Shown one piece after another: positions 51,585-62,000 of a stretch of DNA of 64,000 nt (its first letter is position 1; every line of letters begins with the position of its first letter). The notes under the pieces are model-generated. The model worked only from the letters and a program-made list of their open reading frames with translations, was not told the origin of the DNA and made no database searches. This DNA is from Anaerolineales bacterium (GTDB taxonomy: Bacteria > Chloroflexota > Anaerolineae > Promineifilales > Promineifilaceae), in assembly GCA_011524645.1 (NCBI GenBank), contig WTJY01000161.1:1-64000 (forward strand). The letters are read 5' to 3'. The position numbers and the translations under genes were made by a program.

Positions 51585-52322
51585 ATGTCAGAATTACTTT
51601 CACGAAGAAATCCGGTTTTAGAAGCGTTACGAGCCAAACGGCGCGGCAATAAAAAACTTTGGCTACAGAAAGGGCTTCCCGCTAAACAAACCAAGCAATT
51701 GGCCCATTTAGCCCGCAAGCAAGGGCTGAAGATTGAAGAAGCACCCAAGGGGAAAATTAGTCAGTTGGTTGGGGCAGGGGATCACCAAGGTGTTGTACTG
51801 GAAACAAGTGCATACCCCTATGTCGAGGTAGACGAGATGATTGTGGCCGCGCAGGACAGCGGTGAGCCAGCTTTGATTTTGATCCTTGATTTGGTGCAGG
51901 GAATGTATAACGTGGGCACATTATTGCGTTCGGCCGAAGCGTGTGGGGTGCATGGGGTGATCATGCAGGAACGACGCGCACCTGATGTGACCCCGGCTGT
52001 GGTACAACATGCGCAGGGGGCGACCGAGCATTTGTTGATCGCGAAAGTCACTAATTTGGTGCAAGCGATTAATCAATTAAAAGAGGCGGATATTTGGATC
52101 GCTGGTTTAGATATGGATGGGGAGCTTTGGGGAGAGGTTGATTTGAACCGGCCGTTGGCCCTTGTTGTCGGCCATGAAGGGGATGGATTGCGTCGCTTGA
52201 CGCGACAGGCCTGCGATTTCATTGTGCAATTGCCGATGCGGGGCAAAGTGGAATCATTAAATGCGGGCGTGGCCGGATCGGTGATGTTGTATGGGGCGTG
52301 GCAGGCGCGTGGGTTCAAATAG
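51585..52322 (+). CDS. SpoU/TrmH-family rRNA 2'-O-methyltransferase (RlmB-like)
   Basis: A 245-residue SPOUT methyltransferase. The N-terminal substrate-binding domain (SRRNPVLEALRAKRR) is followed by the SpoU domain with motif 1 (LDLVQGMYNVGTLLRSAEACGVHGVI), motif 2 (LALVVGHEGDGL) and motif 3 (VQLPMRGKVESLNAGVAGSVMLY), which form the trefoil-knot SAM site. The catalytic Arg lies in LLRSAEA. It likely methylates 23S rRNA or tRNA ribose. The gene starts a few bases after the GATAGGG hairpin. Confidence 0.92.
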   Translation: MSELLSRRNPVLEALRAKRRGNKKLWLQKGLPAKQTKQLAHLARKQGLKIEEAPKGKISQLVGAGDHQGVVLETSAYPYVEVDEMIVAAQDSGEPALILILDLVQGMYNVGTLLRSAEACGVHGVIMQERRAPDVTPAVVQHAQGATEHLLIAKVTNLVQAINQLKEADIWIAGLDMDGELWGEVDLNRPLALVVGHEGDGLRRLTRQACDFIVQLPMRGKVESLNAGVAGSVMLYGAWQARGFK

Positions 52323-52583
52323 AACCGTGTCGAAAGGTGTAGGGGATAGGCAAATGGCGGTCCCTATTTGACCCTAAAATTAGATAACAGCCATTTGTCT
52401 CGCCCCGGACCAATCGACAATATCAATGGGCCTGTAGCGAAACAAACGGTGGTTATTTAGATCGCAATATCAGGACCATGCATCGTTTAACCATCTCTAC
52501 AAAGGTCTGTAGAAATCAAGAGAATAAGATTATGGGTTTAGATTGATACCGTGACCACATCGAAATTACAGGCTCGCTCAAGC

Positions 52584-55500
52584 TCAAAATGCCTCTGTGT
52601 CATTCCTATAACGCATCAGCTGAATAAAATCTGAATGCAACTCAAGCCCATTATCTCTAAAAACAACGGCCGCTTTTTCATAAAGCGCTTTCGCCGATAT
52701 CCTGTCCCCGTCGGCCTCAGCCAATTCCCCTTCAGCCCAAAAGCGATAAGCATAATCAAACGGGAGAATATGTGGCCTCTCCCCTTGTAGGGGATCTAAA
52801 CGTCGCACCGTTTCTCGAGCCTTTGTTAGCTTTTTCAATGCTGTGTAAGTGCGGATTAAATAGGCCAATATGAGTGGTCTTTCTCGATTGTATAAATTAA
52901 TTGAGTCGAATAATTCGGCCGCATAGCTTAAACAATGCTCCGCTTGTTCAAACTTCTGTGTCAAATAATAGTATTGACCCAAACAACCATGAACAAAGCC
53001 GATTTGACGTGGTGTTGCGGTGGCACTTTCGTTCATCCACAATTGAGCCGCTTCTAAATGGCTTAACGCAATGTCATGATTATCAACCCGACCATACAGC
53101 AATCCCAGTCTTGCCTGTGTAATTAATGTACTAGGGTGTCTTTTACCAAATATCTTTTGCCGAATGACCCAAGCTTTTTCAGCAGGGGGAACCCCTTGTG
53201 TATACGCACCTTGCATATAATAAACATGTCCTAGAGTCGAGAGAGACTGAGTGATATAGGGTGTATTTTCCGGTAAAATAGCCCTTAATGTGTCCAATGA
53301 TTGTAGTAAATATGTAACAGATTGATTTAAGTCGCCCGCTTTGTAATAGGTTAATGCTAAATTGTAAAGAGTATTACCGATCTGCTTCAGATCGGAGGGC
53401 TCAATTGAGTTATACACTTCAAGCGCCTGTAAATAGTGCGCCCCCGCCTCTTCAATACGGCCGGTTCGAGCATACAGGATCGCCAAATTTTGCAGGCTTT
53501 GTGCCGTGAGCGTATGATTTTCACCAACAATGTGCCGACGAATAGCCAAGGCTTCTTCATAGTAAGGCCAAGCATCATCTAAGGAACCGAGTTCCCAAGT
53601 AATTGTTCCCAATGTATTGAGCATGAGAGCCAACAAAAGATCCGGTTCGCTTCGTCGGGTTCGTTTTTGTTGTATGGCTGTTTCTAATACGGTCCGTGCA
53701 ACAACCCGGTCACCAATGTCCCGCAGATGCCAAGCCCACAAAAAAGCGAGCCGAGTGCCAAAGTCATTATTTTGGATCGCCATGGCCGCCGTAATCGTTT
53801 GCAAATGAGCTGTATCTATAAGCAAATGGCCCAAGAAACGGGTATTGTCATATTGCTCATCTAGTAAACGAATCAGATATTGAGCGACAATAGTTTGTGC
53901 CTCGGTTGCCCGTTGGCTAAATTTTTTCTGGGCATAGACCGCTAATAAGCGATGAATTTGGACAGTTTCAGCCCCCTCTGCATGCAAAATGCCGAGATCA
54001 ATCAACCGATTTAAGCCATCCGTCGCCAATAAAATTTCTCTATAATCAGCCGACTCGCCCGCTACACAATCTATCAAAGTTGACTGGGGAATAGGTATAC
54101 CATAGGCGAAATTGACCACACACGCGAGCAAAAGAAGAGCCATCGCATCCACTTCATCTTCTGGGCTCAGCTTCTCCAAAATTAAAGCAAATGTCCGGGT
54201 GATACGGAGCTCATGACCTGTAGGGGACTCAGTTAGCCCATGCGCTTGTAGCGATGGGTGTTGAAATAAATCTCCATCACTGAGTTGCGCCAGATATTGA
54301 TCAGGCTTGAGTCGCTGATAACGACGCAAAAAACGGCCCGCTAGATAAAGTGCTAAGGGCAGATGCTCTAATTCTATAGCGATTTTTTTAGCGGTCTGGG
54401 GAGCTAACAGAGGAACAAGCTTTTGGAGTAGAGTGATGCTTTCTATTGGCTGCAAGGTGGTTAGTGGGTGAAGAATATGATTCAAATGGGTTGGCCACCG
54501 GCCACGTCGGCTCGTGACCAAGATGCGACAACCTCCCGTGACAGGAAGCCATTTTGCCAATAATTCGGCCGATTCACAGTTATCAAATATAAGCAAGCGA
54601 GGTGTCTCTTCTTGCCATGCCTGACAAACACGGCCGACCTTGTCCATATGACTCAACTTTTCCGCATCTCGGTAGAGTCGCATGCCTCTTTCTCCCCCTA
54701 TTCTGACAAGCTCATCCTCTATGGTTTGTTCATTCGCAAAGCTAAGCCAATAACAACCGCCTAAAAAACGATGGCCATAGCGGTAGCAAAACTCAACAGC
54801 CAGCTGCGTTTTGCCAATCCCTCCCATCCCGACAATGATAGCCGTAAATGTCCCAGTAACAGATTCAAAAGCCTGTGCAATCTCTAGCAATACATGCTCA
54901 CGGCCGACAAATTCAGAATTTCGCTGATAGGGGATAATCGAATTACTTGGCAGTCCTTTCAATCGGTCTGGGCTAGCCGTGTTCTCTACAGAGACCACAC
55001 GATTAGTCCCCTCACGCTGTTGCATCTGACGCATCGCTTGTGCCAATTGATAAGTCTCTGGCTGCGGTTCAAGTTGTAATTCATCCCAGAGTTGCCGCCG
55101 ACTCAATTCATAGAGTTGCCAAGCTCGCTCCCCTTGGCCAGTGTGTCCTAGAAACTGTAAGACAAAAGTCAGCGGCGCTTCATCGAGTGGGTCCAATGCT
55201 AGCCAACGCTGTGCAGTGCTTAGTCCATCGAGCCACAGTGACTGCGCCAAATAGGATTGGCAAACCTCCTCATAGGCGAACCAAACGCGCCGTCTCCATT
55301 GTGCACGAACTATTTGAAGCCATTCATTAAATACCGGGGCGTCTTCCACATATAAATTGTTTAGCAATGGCCCTTTGTAAAGCTCTAAAGCATGATTAAT
55401 TTGCGCCACGTCCCTAGATTCTAGATGAGATTCTAATTGATGCAGGTCAATTAACGTGTTTGAGTAAGGGATAAAGCTCAGATGCGTTCGTGAAGACTCA

Positions 55501-55778
55501 ATCATCGGCACAAGCTGACGCACCCGCTTCACAGTTGTGCGTAAAGCGGCCTGTGCTTTTCTTGTACTCCCTCTTTCCCACAGCAAATCGATAATGTGCT
55601 CGCGTGATTGCGGCCGGTTTTGAAGAATCAGATACGCTAAAAGAGCTGAGCCCTTTTGTCTACGGATGATCGGAGATGTTTGTCCATCTTTTTCTATTGA
55701 TAAGTCGCCAAACAGTTTAATGTTGAACATCGTGGTTGAGGTGTTTGAGATGGTTGATTTGTTGTATTCATGGCTCAT
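52584..55778 (-). CDS. SARP-type transcriptional regulator with NB-ARC and TPR domains
   Basis: A 1,064-residue regulator of AfsR-like layout: an N-terminal winged helix (LFGDLSIEKDGQTSPIIRRQKGS, LLWERGSTRKAQAALRTTVKRVRQ), a BTAD domain (about 105-245), and an NB-ARC/STAND ATPase with Walker A GMGGIGKT at 317-324, Walker B RLLIFDNCE and RILVTSRRGRW. At least six TPR units run from about 680 on (WPYYEEALAIRRHIVGENH and similar). Ligand or phospho-signals on the TPR part would drive NTP-dependent oligomerisation and activation. It faces the giant surface-protein gene across 303 bases, where SARP-like direct repeats lie. The ATG at 55730 (MFNIKLFGDL) is a possible shorter start. Confidence 0.9.
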   Translation of the reverse strand: MSHEYNKSTISNTSTTMFNIKLFGDLSIEKDGQTSPIIRRQKGSALLAYLILQNRPQSREHIIDLLWERGSTRKAQAALRTTVKRVRQLVPMIESSRTHLSFIPYSNTLIDLHQLESHLESRDVAQINHALELYKGPLLNNLYVEDAPVFNEWLQIVRAQWRRRVWFAYEEVCQSYLAQSLWLDGLSTAQRWLALDPLDEAPLTFVLQFLGHTGQGERAWQLYELSRRQLWDELQLEPQPETYQLAQAMRQMQQREGTNRVVSVENTASPDRLKGLPSNSIIPYQRNSEFVGREHVLLEIAQAFESVTGTFTAIIVGMGGIGKTQLAVEFCYRYGHRFLGGCYWLSFANEQTIEDELVRIGGERGMRLYRDAEKLSHMDKVGRVCQAWQEETPRLLIFDNCESAELLAKWLPVTGGCRILVTSRRGRWPTHLNHILHPLTTLQPIESITLLQKLVPLLAPQTAKKIAIELEHLPLALYLAGRFLRRYQRLKPDQYLAQLSDGDLFQHPSLQAHGLTESPTGHELRITRTFALILEKLSPEDEVDAMALLLLACVVNFAYGIPIPQSTLIDCVAGESADYREILLATDGLNRLIDLGILHAEGAETVQIHRLLAVYAQKKFSQRATEAQTIVAQYLIRLLDEQYDNTRFLGHLLIDTAHLQTITAAMAIQNNDFGTRLAFLWAWHLRDIGDRVVARTVLETAIQQKRTRRSEPDLLLALMLNTLGTITWELGSLDDAWPYYEEALAIRRHIVGENHTLTAQSLQNLAILYARTGRIEEAGAHYLQALEVYNSIEPSDLKQIGNTLYNLALTYYKAGDLNQSVTYLLQSLDTLRAILPENTPYITQSLSTLGHVYYMQGAYTQGVPPAEKAWVIRQKIFGKRHPSTLITQARLGLLYGRVDNHDIALSHLEAAQLWMNESATATPRQIGFVHGCLGQYYYLTQKFEQAEHCLSYAAELFDSINLYNRERPLILAYLIRTYTALKKLTKARETVRRLDPLQGERPHILPFDYAYRFWAEGELAEADGDRISAKALYEKAAVVFRDNGLELHSDFIQLMRYRNDTEAF

Positions 55779-56081
55779 TTTAATGGATTCTATAACGATC
55801 CAGCATATTTAGAAAAATTTATTTCTAGCGTCATTTTTACCGATTTTACGCGCTTGTCCAGCGGTCACGCACCGGTCACGCAACTATTTTATAATAAATA
55901 GTCAACTAAATTTTACGAGATGCTAAAAAATCAATTGATACAGTACAAAACGCCTATTTCCCCTTAAAAAATTTAAGATCGATTTAACATTTCTTGCTTT
56001 TTAGCCTCTAGACTTAGTTACACGGTCGCCTCCGGCTGGCTCTTGCTAGTTGTTTATCGTCGCTACTTCTTAGGAATTATT
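55779..56081. other. Divergent regulatory region between SARP gene and giant surface gene
   Basis: A 303-base AT-rich spacer with no ORF. It holds the SARP-style operator/promoter listed separately, a leader of about 180 bases for the giant gene, and a TAGGA ribosome site 7 bases before its ATG (56082). I see no clear promoter for the SARP gene itself. Confidence 0.7.
55863..55895 (+). promoter_or_regulatory. SARP-type direct repeats and -10 box for the giant gene
   Basis: GGTCACGCA occurs at 55863-55871 and again at 55874-55882, exactly 11 bp apart, and TATAAT follows at 55890-55895. Known SARP sites are direct repeats spaced 11 bp (one helical turn) that take the place of the -35 box, ending about 8 bp before the -10. 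The fit is close. The site is read toward the giant gene. Confidence 0.7.
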
Positions 56082-59000
56082 ATGTCGTATAAATCCCTTA
56101 AATTCTGGGCCTTTGCATTCATCTTATCCGGTATTGCAATCTTACAAACCATTTCCCCAGTTGCCTTAGCGCAACAAGCGGACCCTACGGCCGCTGATGC
56201 GGTTCAAAGCGCATGGGATTTGGCCAAAGACGCAGCAACATACCACTACACATCTGATATCAAACAAACCACTTATCCCGCACCGGCCATAGAAAATATA
56301 GGCAAGCCGCCACGTGTAGATAACTTTCTGGCGATTGGTGAATTTGACCAAATCGCGGAAAAAATGAGCCTTGAGTTGACCACGCAAGACAAGCAATGGG
56401 TTGAAGTCGAAATTGATGGCTTAGAAGCACGTGGCCGAACCAGTGTAGATGGGGAATGGGAATCACTGGGTTCATTAGATGAGTTTCTGATTCCTGGTGG
56501 CGACCCACTCGGTTTTCTAGCCGGAGCCACCTATATCAAAGCTTTGCCAGCAACAAATAGTAACGGTGATGAATCGCTTTCTCTTTACGCCTTCTCTTTC
56601 TCAGGCTACCAGTTCGGCCGTTTCATTACCGACGAGGTGACCCAAAAATTGATCGCTTCGGGAACATTAATGCCTGACCATCAAGCAGAAATCCCACCGA
56701 TCTATCATCAAATGACAGGCAGCGGGGAAATAGCGATCAATTCGGCCGGTTATCCCACTTGGATCAAGATCGATTTAGACATAGGGACATTAGAAACGGG
56801 TGAAGAAGCGACAATCGATGTCTTTTTGACCTATAAGGATTTTTCGGCCGAGCCGGCCGAACTAATCGATAACCCAACAGCCGTTTGGTTTACCCCTCAA
56901 ACATTTCTACAAAACGTCGCGGTGCAAAACCCAGAGCTACCGAATCAAGTCGCCATCACGATCGCCCTCTTACTCTTTTCTCTAGCGCTATCATTCCTCG
57001 TTTGGCATACATGGCGTAGCCAGTTGTTCTATAAAGCGGTGGCAGGCTCAATTACAGTTTTAATGCTGGCGGGCCCCTTCTTGCAAGTGGCCAGTGCCCA
57101 AGCCTATCATGGCCGTTTGCAACCACTCTTGAATGAACCGAACAACCAAACCCCAGAAGAAGCGGCCTATGAAGCGATCGCCGAGCACCAAGCAAGTGAT
57201 GTTTGGCATCCGCAACAGGATCCTTTAACACGCGAGCAAGACATGTTCGCTTTTCCGGAATTATCAGCAGAACTAGATGGCTCGGCGGCCGTTTCGGCCG
57301 TATCCAGCAACGCCATTACCTCTACGGTTGATACCGATGGAGATGGGGTCAGTGATGTCATTGAAGAATCGCTCGAATTGTGTTCCGGCCCAAGCGGGAC
57401 CTTTTGTGCGGGAGTAACGAACTCGACAGACAGCGATGGGGATGGCCTAACGGACGGGGAAGAGGTCAACCAGCTAGGAACCCTTGCCGATCATGCCGAC
57501 ACAGATCATGATGGTTTAAGCGACTATCTTGAAGTAAAAGGATTTTCTTTGGGAGGTCAACAGTGGCACCTAGATCCAAATCAACCAGATACCAATAGTG
57601 ATGGCTTACTTGATAGTCAAGAATGTCCGATTTGGGTTGAAGCGGACCCGACTTATGATGCAAATGGGGTTTGCCCCGATTCAGATAACAACGGAACACC
57701 CGATGTATTCGATCATGATAATGATGGGGATAGTGTGCCAGACGCGGCCGATGTGTCTCCCAATCGACACTGGAGCCCCGCGGGGGGATTTAGTGATGCA
57801 ACACCATTTGAGCTAACCATAGATGAATTGACAATCGATAAGCCAACCCAAGTTCAGCTACAAATTGTGCCTACAAATCGAGATAATTTATACAATGCGG
57901 ATCGGGTGTTTGATTGGCCTTCGCCCGATTTAGCAGGACAAATTCAACGGCGTTTTACGACAACATTTGCCACAACGACCAATCCCAATATTCGGGATAC
58001 GGTGAGTTACAACAGCCGATATGGTGATGTCCGTATAACCCCATTGCTCGAAATCAAAATCCCTGCGGCTGCAGGCCACTACGGTAATTTACCAGTGAAA
58101 ACGGGTATGCCAGCGCAACGAACAAGTGCTATAACTTCTACCCAATGGCTAGATACCAGCAAAACAGACCCATTGGGCTTATCGGTCCTCGATAATCCGG
58201 CCGATAATTCCTTGACCGTTTTTGTACCAGTACAAGTCGAAACAGACCGAGCCGAAAGCAACCGCGTCGCATTTCGTGCGAACATGATGTACTACCCGTC
58301 ACAAGGAAACAATGGCGTAGCAGATTGGGGAGCGGCACATGAGTATCGGCTGATTTGGCTGGTACAAATGATTACAGAGACTTGTACAGATCCGACCAAT
58401 AATTCGACCTGCACGGAAGAACTAAAACTGGTACATATCTATAATGATGAATTTAATCTAACCGGATTAAATGTTCAAGAAGAGCATGGCTTGTCAGTGG
58501 CGGTTATGTATGAGAATCCCTCGACCGATAGTGATCGTACGAGCGAAGACTCGTTATGGCAATTAGCCTATGGCTTGGGAAACACCTTTTTGCGCGGTCG
58601 TGACTGTGATTCTTTAGACGCCAGCAATGTCTGTCAAAGTGATGGGAATCGTGATGTGACAATCGCCAATATGGCGACCTTTGTTGGCCAATATGATTTA
58701 GACACCCAACCGGTCTCTACGGCCGTATTTAATTATGAACATACCGGATTTCTGTCCCACATCATGATGACAGAGACCAAAAAGATCTTAAACACCCATT
58801 TCGACCCCTATAAAACCCAAATGAACCCAACAATCTTGTTCGCCCAAGAACAAGATGCACGTGCTTTAAATTTAGAGTCATTTAGCAGCATGCCGACCAG
58901 TGGAACCGGCATTACCGTCACAATGAGTGCCACCAATGCGCCACGACGTATTATCGGGGGGATGAGCTGGGGGCCATTCACCTATAACACCACAACGAGC

Positions 59001-62000
59001 GATTGGGAATCGATGAATGTCACTCAGTATGTGAGTGGGCTAAAGACGCGATTACAGCAAATTCCTTACTTTCAACCAGCTACAAACGACTTGACGAATC
59101 AGTATGAAGCACTCGGCCGTGTGCGCTTTATGCAAGCCTATTATTTAAGTTTAGTCAAAGGTACTTCGGCGATTTTATCAATTGATGGAATCACAATATG
59201 GTCCCCCTCACCAGATGTGCCTGAGTATCGGTACGGGCCAGAGACCCCGGGAGGAACCTTTTCTGGGGCGACATATACCGCATATTACACGTTTCTTGGT
59301 CTGCAATATGCCTATGGCAATGCACAACGAGGCAAGGCTCGTGTTCGCGCCTTTTTATTGGGTATGGGCAAATCATTTGGCGAATTTTCGAATGGCCATT
59401 TAAGCACTTGGCAACGTGCCTCGACGTTACAAGGCGCGAAAAAAGGCTTTTTTATTGCGACCAATGCGATCTCAGCCGGTGCTGCGGCCGCCTCCTTTGC
59501 GGGTGTAGTCATTTTTACAATAGCGGCCTTTAGTGGTGACCAGCGACTGATGGATCAAGCGGTTATCGTGCTAAACGTCACAACCGCTGTTTCGTCATTA
59601 TTAGTAATAAACTCAAACATCTCGTACATGATTCATCTCAACAAGGCGCGAGGTGCCTCGGACTTATCGGCAAAAGCACAAACACTCAAAAAAGGGGGAG
59701 GGGTTAACGCCTTGACCACCAGCAACCTAGTGATGCAGGTCGCCACCATTTGGGCATTCGCTTTGATTACATTGGCCGTTAAGCAAATTCGACATGGGAC
59801 GATCCTTTATGACTTGACCGTCGCAAATGCGATCGCTCAAACGATGGTGGCGGTCATTGTGTTCGCCTTTGGGGCGTTAGTCGGCTATGTGGCGGTGCTT
59901 TTGGTCGCTGGCCTAGCTGGGCCGCTAGTCGGCACCATTGCGGTTATGGTCATCTATTTAGTAGACGCGCTCGTCTATTTAGTAACACTGCTTCTTTACC
60001 ATGTGTTCGGTGTGGGTCGGCCGTTCTCAATTCTGGAAGAGCTAGCCAAAGTGATCGCCGAAGCCTTATACGATATCCAGTCAATTGTGACCAATCTCAA
60101 TCCAAATGGCCGACTTCAGTTTGCGCCATCATTTGCCTTAGGCGATGATAAATATGGATTCACCTTGCAGAATACAGGGGTATTAACCTTTAATATCACC
60201 AATACGATTACATTTAATGGCACACCAAACGAAGGGCGTATGCCGACCTTCCGCTATCGTTTAGGAGAATATTCACGCGAGGGGCATGCAGGATTGGCTC
60301 AAAATCAAATGTTGTTTGAATGGCGCAATGTGAGTCAAGCTTATAACAACACACAAAACTATACGACGCGAACCCTAACCACAACCGTTAACTTTGCAAA
60401 TGTGGGTGCCGGCCGTGATCGTGTGTTGAATGATCTCTACCTGATCGAATCATTTGCGGTGCCGACCAAAGGATGCTGGACTGTTGCGGGTCAGTGTACC
60501 TATGATGATGTAAAAGACTCCATTCCGATCAATATCGGGGCGTCCCAAGCGTTCGATATTTTACCCAACACAATCGCCGAATTTGCAAATTGGTATAGCT
60601 GGCTGGGAGATGGCAATGCGATATCTCCGACCGTGTCGGTCGCAGCAATTCCAGTCCCTATCGATTATGACAATGACCAAGTAATTGCCAGTCTGGATGG
60701 AGATGACACGCGTTGGGATATGGATAGTGATGGCTTAACTGACTATTACGAATTAACCCATGGCACGGACCCAGGCAATGAGGACACAGATGAAGATGGC
60801 TTGTCTGATGCGGCTGAAATACGTGAAGGGACCGACCCCCGAAAAGCGGACACAGATGGCGATGGGTTGAACGACTATATCGAAACGGTGGAAGGATGGT
60901 TAATTCCTTACGCGGGTGGAACAACCCGTATCTGGTCCAACCCATTCTTAAGTGATGCGGATGGGGACAAACTAAGCGACCTTGAAGAGTACATGTTCGG
61001 CTTTAATCCTTATGTACATACCGACCCAAGCTTAATCGATACCTTAATTCAAATCGATGACTTTACGGTCAATGAAACGAAAGCGCCAATCCTTTATCTG
61101 CCCTTTGATGAATCGACTACAGCCGATGTCTTCACCGACCTCGCCACCAACAACCTAGATGCAGTTTGTGACCGCACCAATGGGAAATGCCCTCAAGTAG
61201 GCGTGACCGGCCGGTACGGCAACGCTATTTTATTGGATGGCAGTGATGACTCAGTCTATATCGAAGACAACGATTTGGTTGATTTTGGTCCCAATGACGA
61301 CTTTACCGTCGCGGTCTGGGTAAAAGTGGGTACACAAGTAAATACAACAAACCCCGACAATGACATTATCGAAGAATGGGGCACCGGCACCGGTGGTTAC
61401 CCATTTGTCATTCGCTATCTCCGCAGCTCTGGCACAATCAGTGCGGGTCGATACGATGAAGCCAATAACCCTTATATCAACTCAACCACATCGATTAATG
61501 ATGGTGATTTCCACCATATCGCTTTTACGCGCTTAAATGGGACACTCTCTTTGTATATCGATGGACAATTAGAAGGCTCAATGGCCGATAGCACAACCAA
61601 TTCAACGGCAAACACCAGCCGCTTACATATTGGTAGTCGCGGGGCACATAACTACTTTGCCGGCGCGATCGACGAATTGGTGATCTATGATCGCGGGATG
61701 ACAGCCGCTCAAGTTCAGCGGGTACAGGCCGGAGAGTACAATTTTGACGACCTCGTCGTCTCTCCTGGTGATAACTTGCAATACAGTGCAACCGTGACCA
61801 ACACCAACGCAGCCCGTGGCGCAGATGGTCTGCTCTTTGCTGAATCAACCTATATTTCTCCAACGATTCCTATCCCAGAGACCCGTTTAGAGTTTGAGGT
61901 GGATGAGACCCGTACTTCATGGGGGTATTTCAATGGGGGTGGTACGCTGACATGTGCCACGGCCGGTGCGGCCGATTGCCCCGCCGTAGACAATGGTGTA

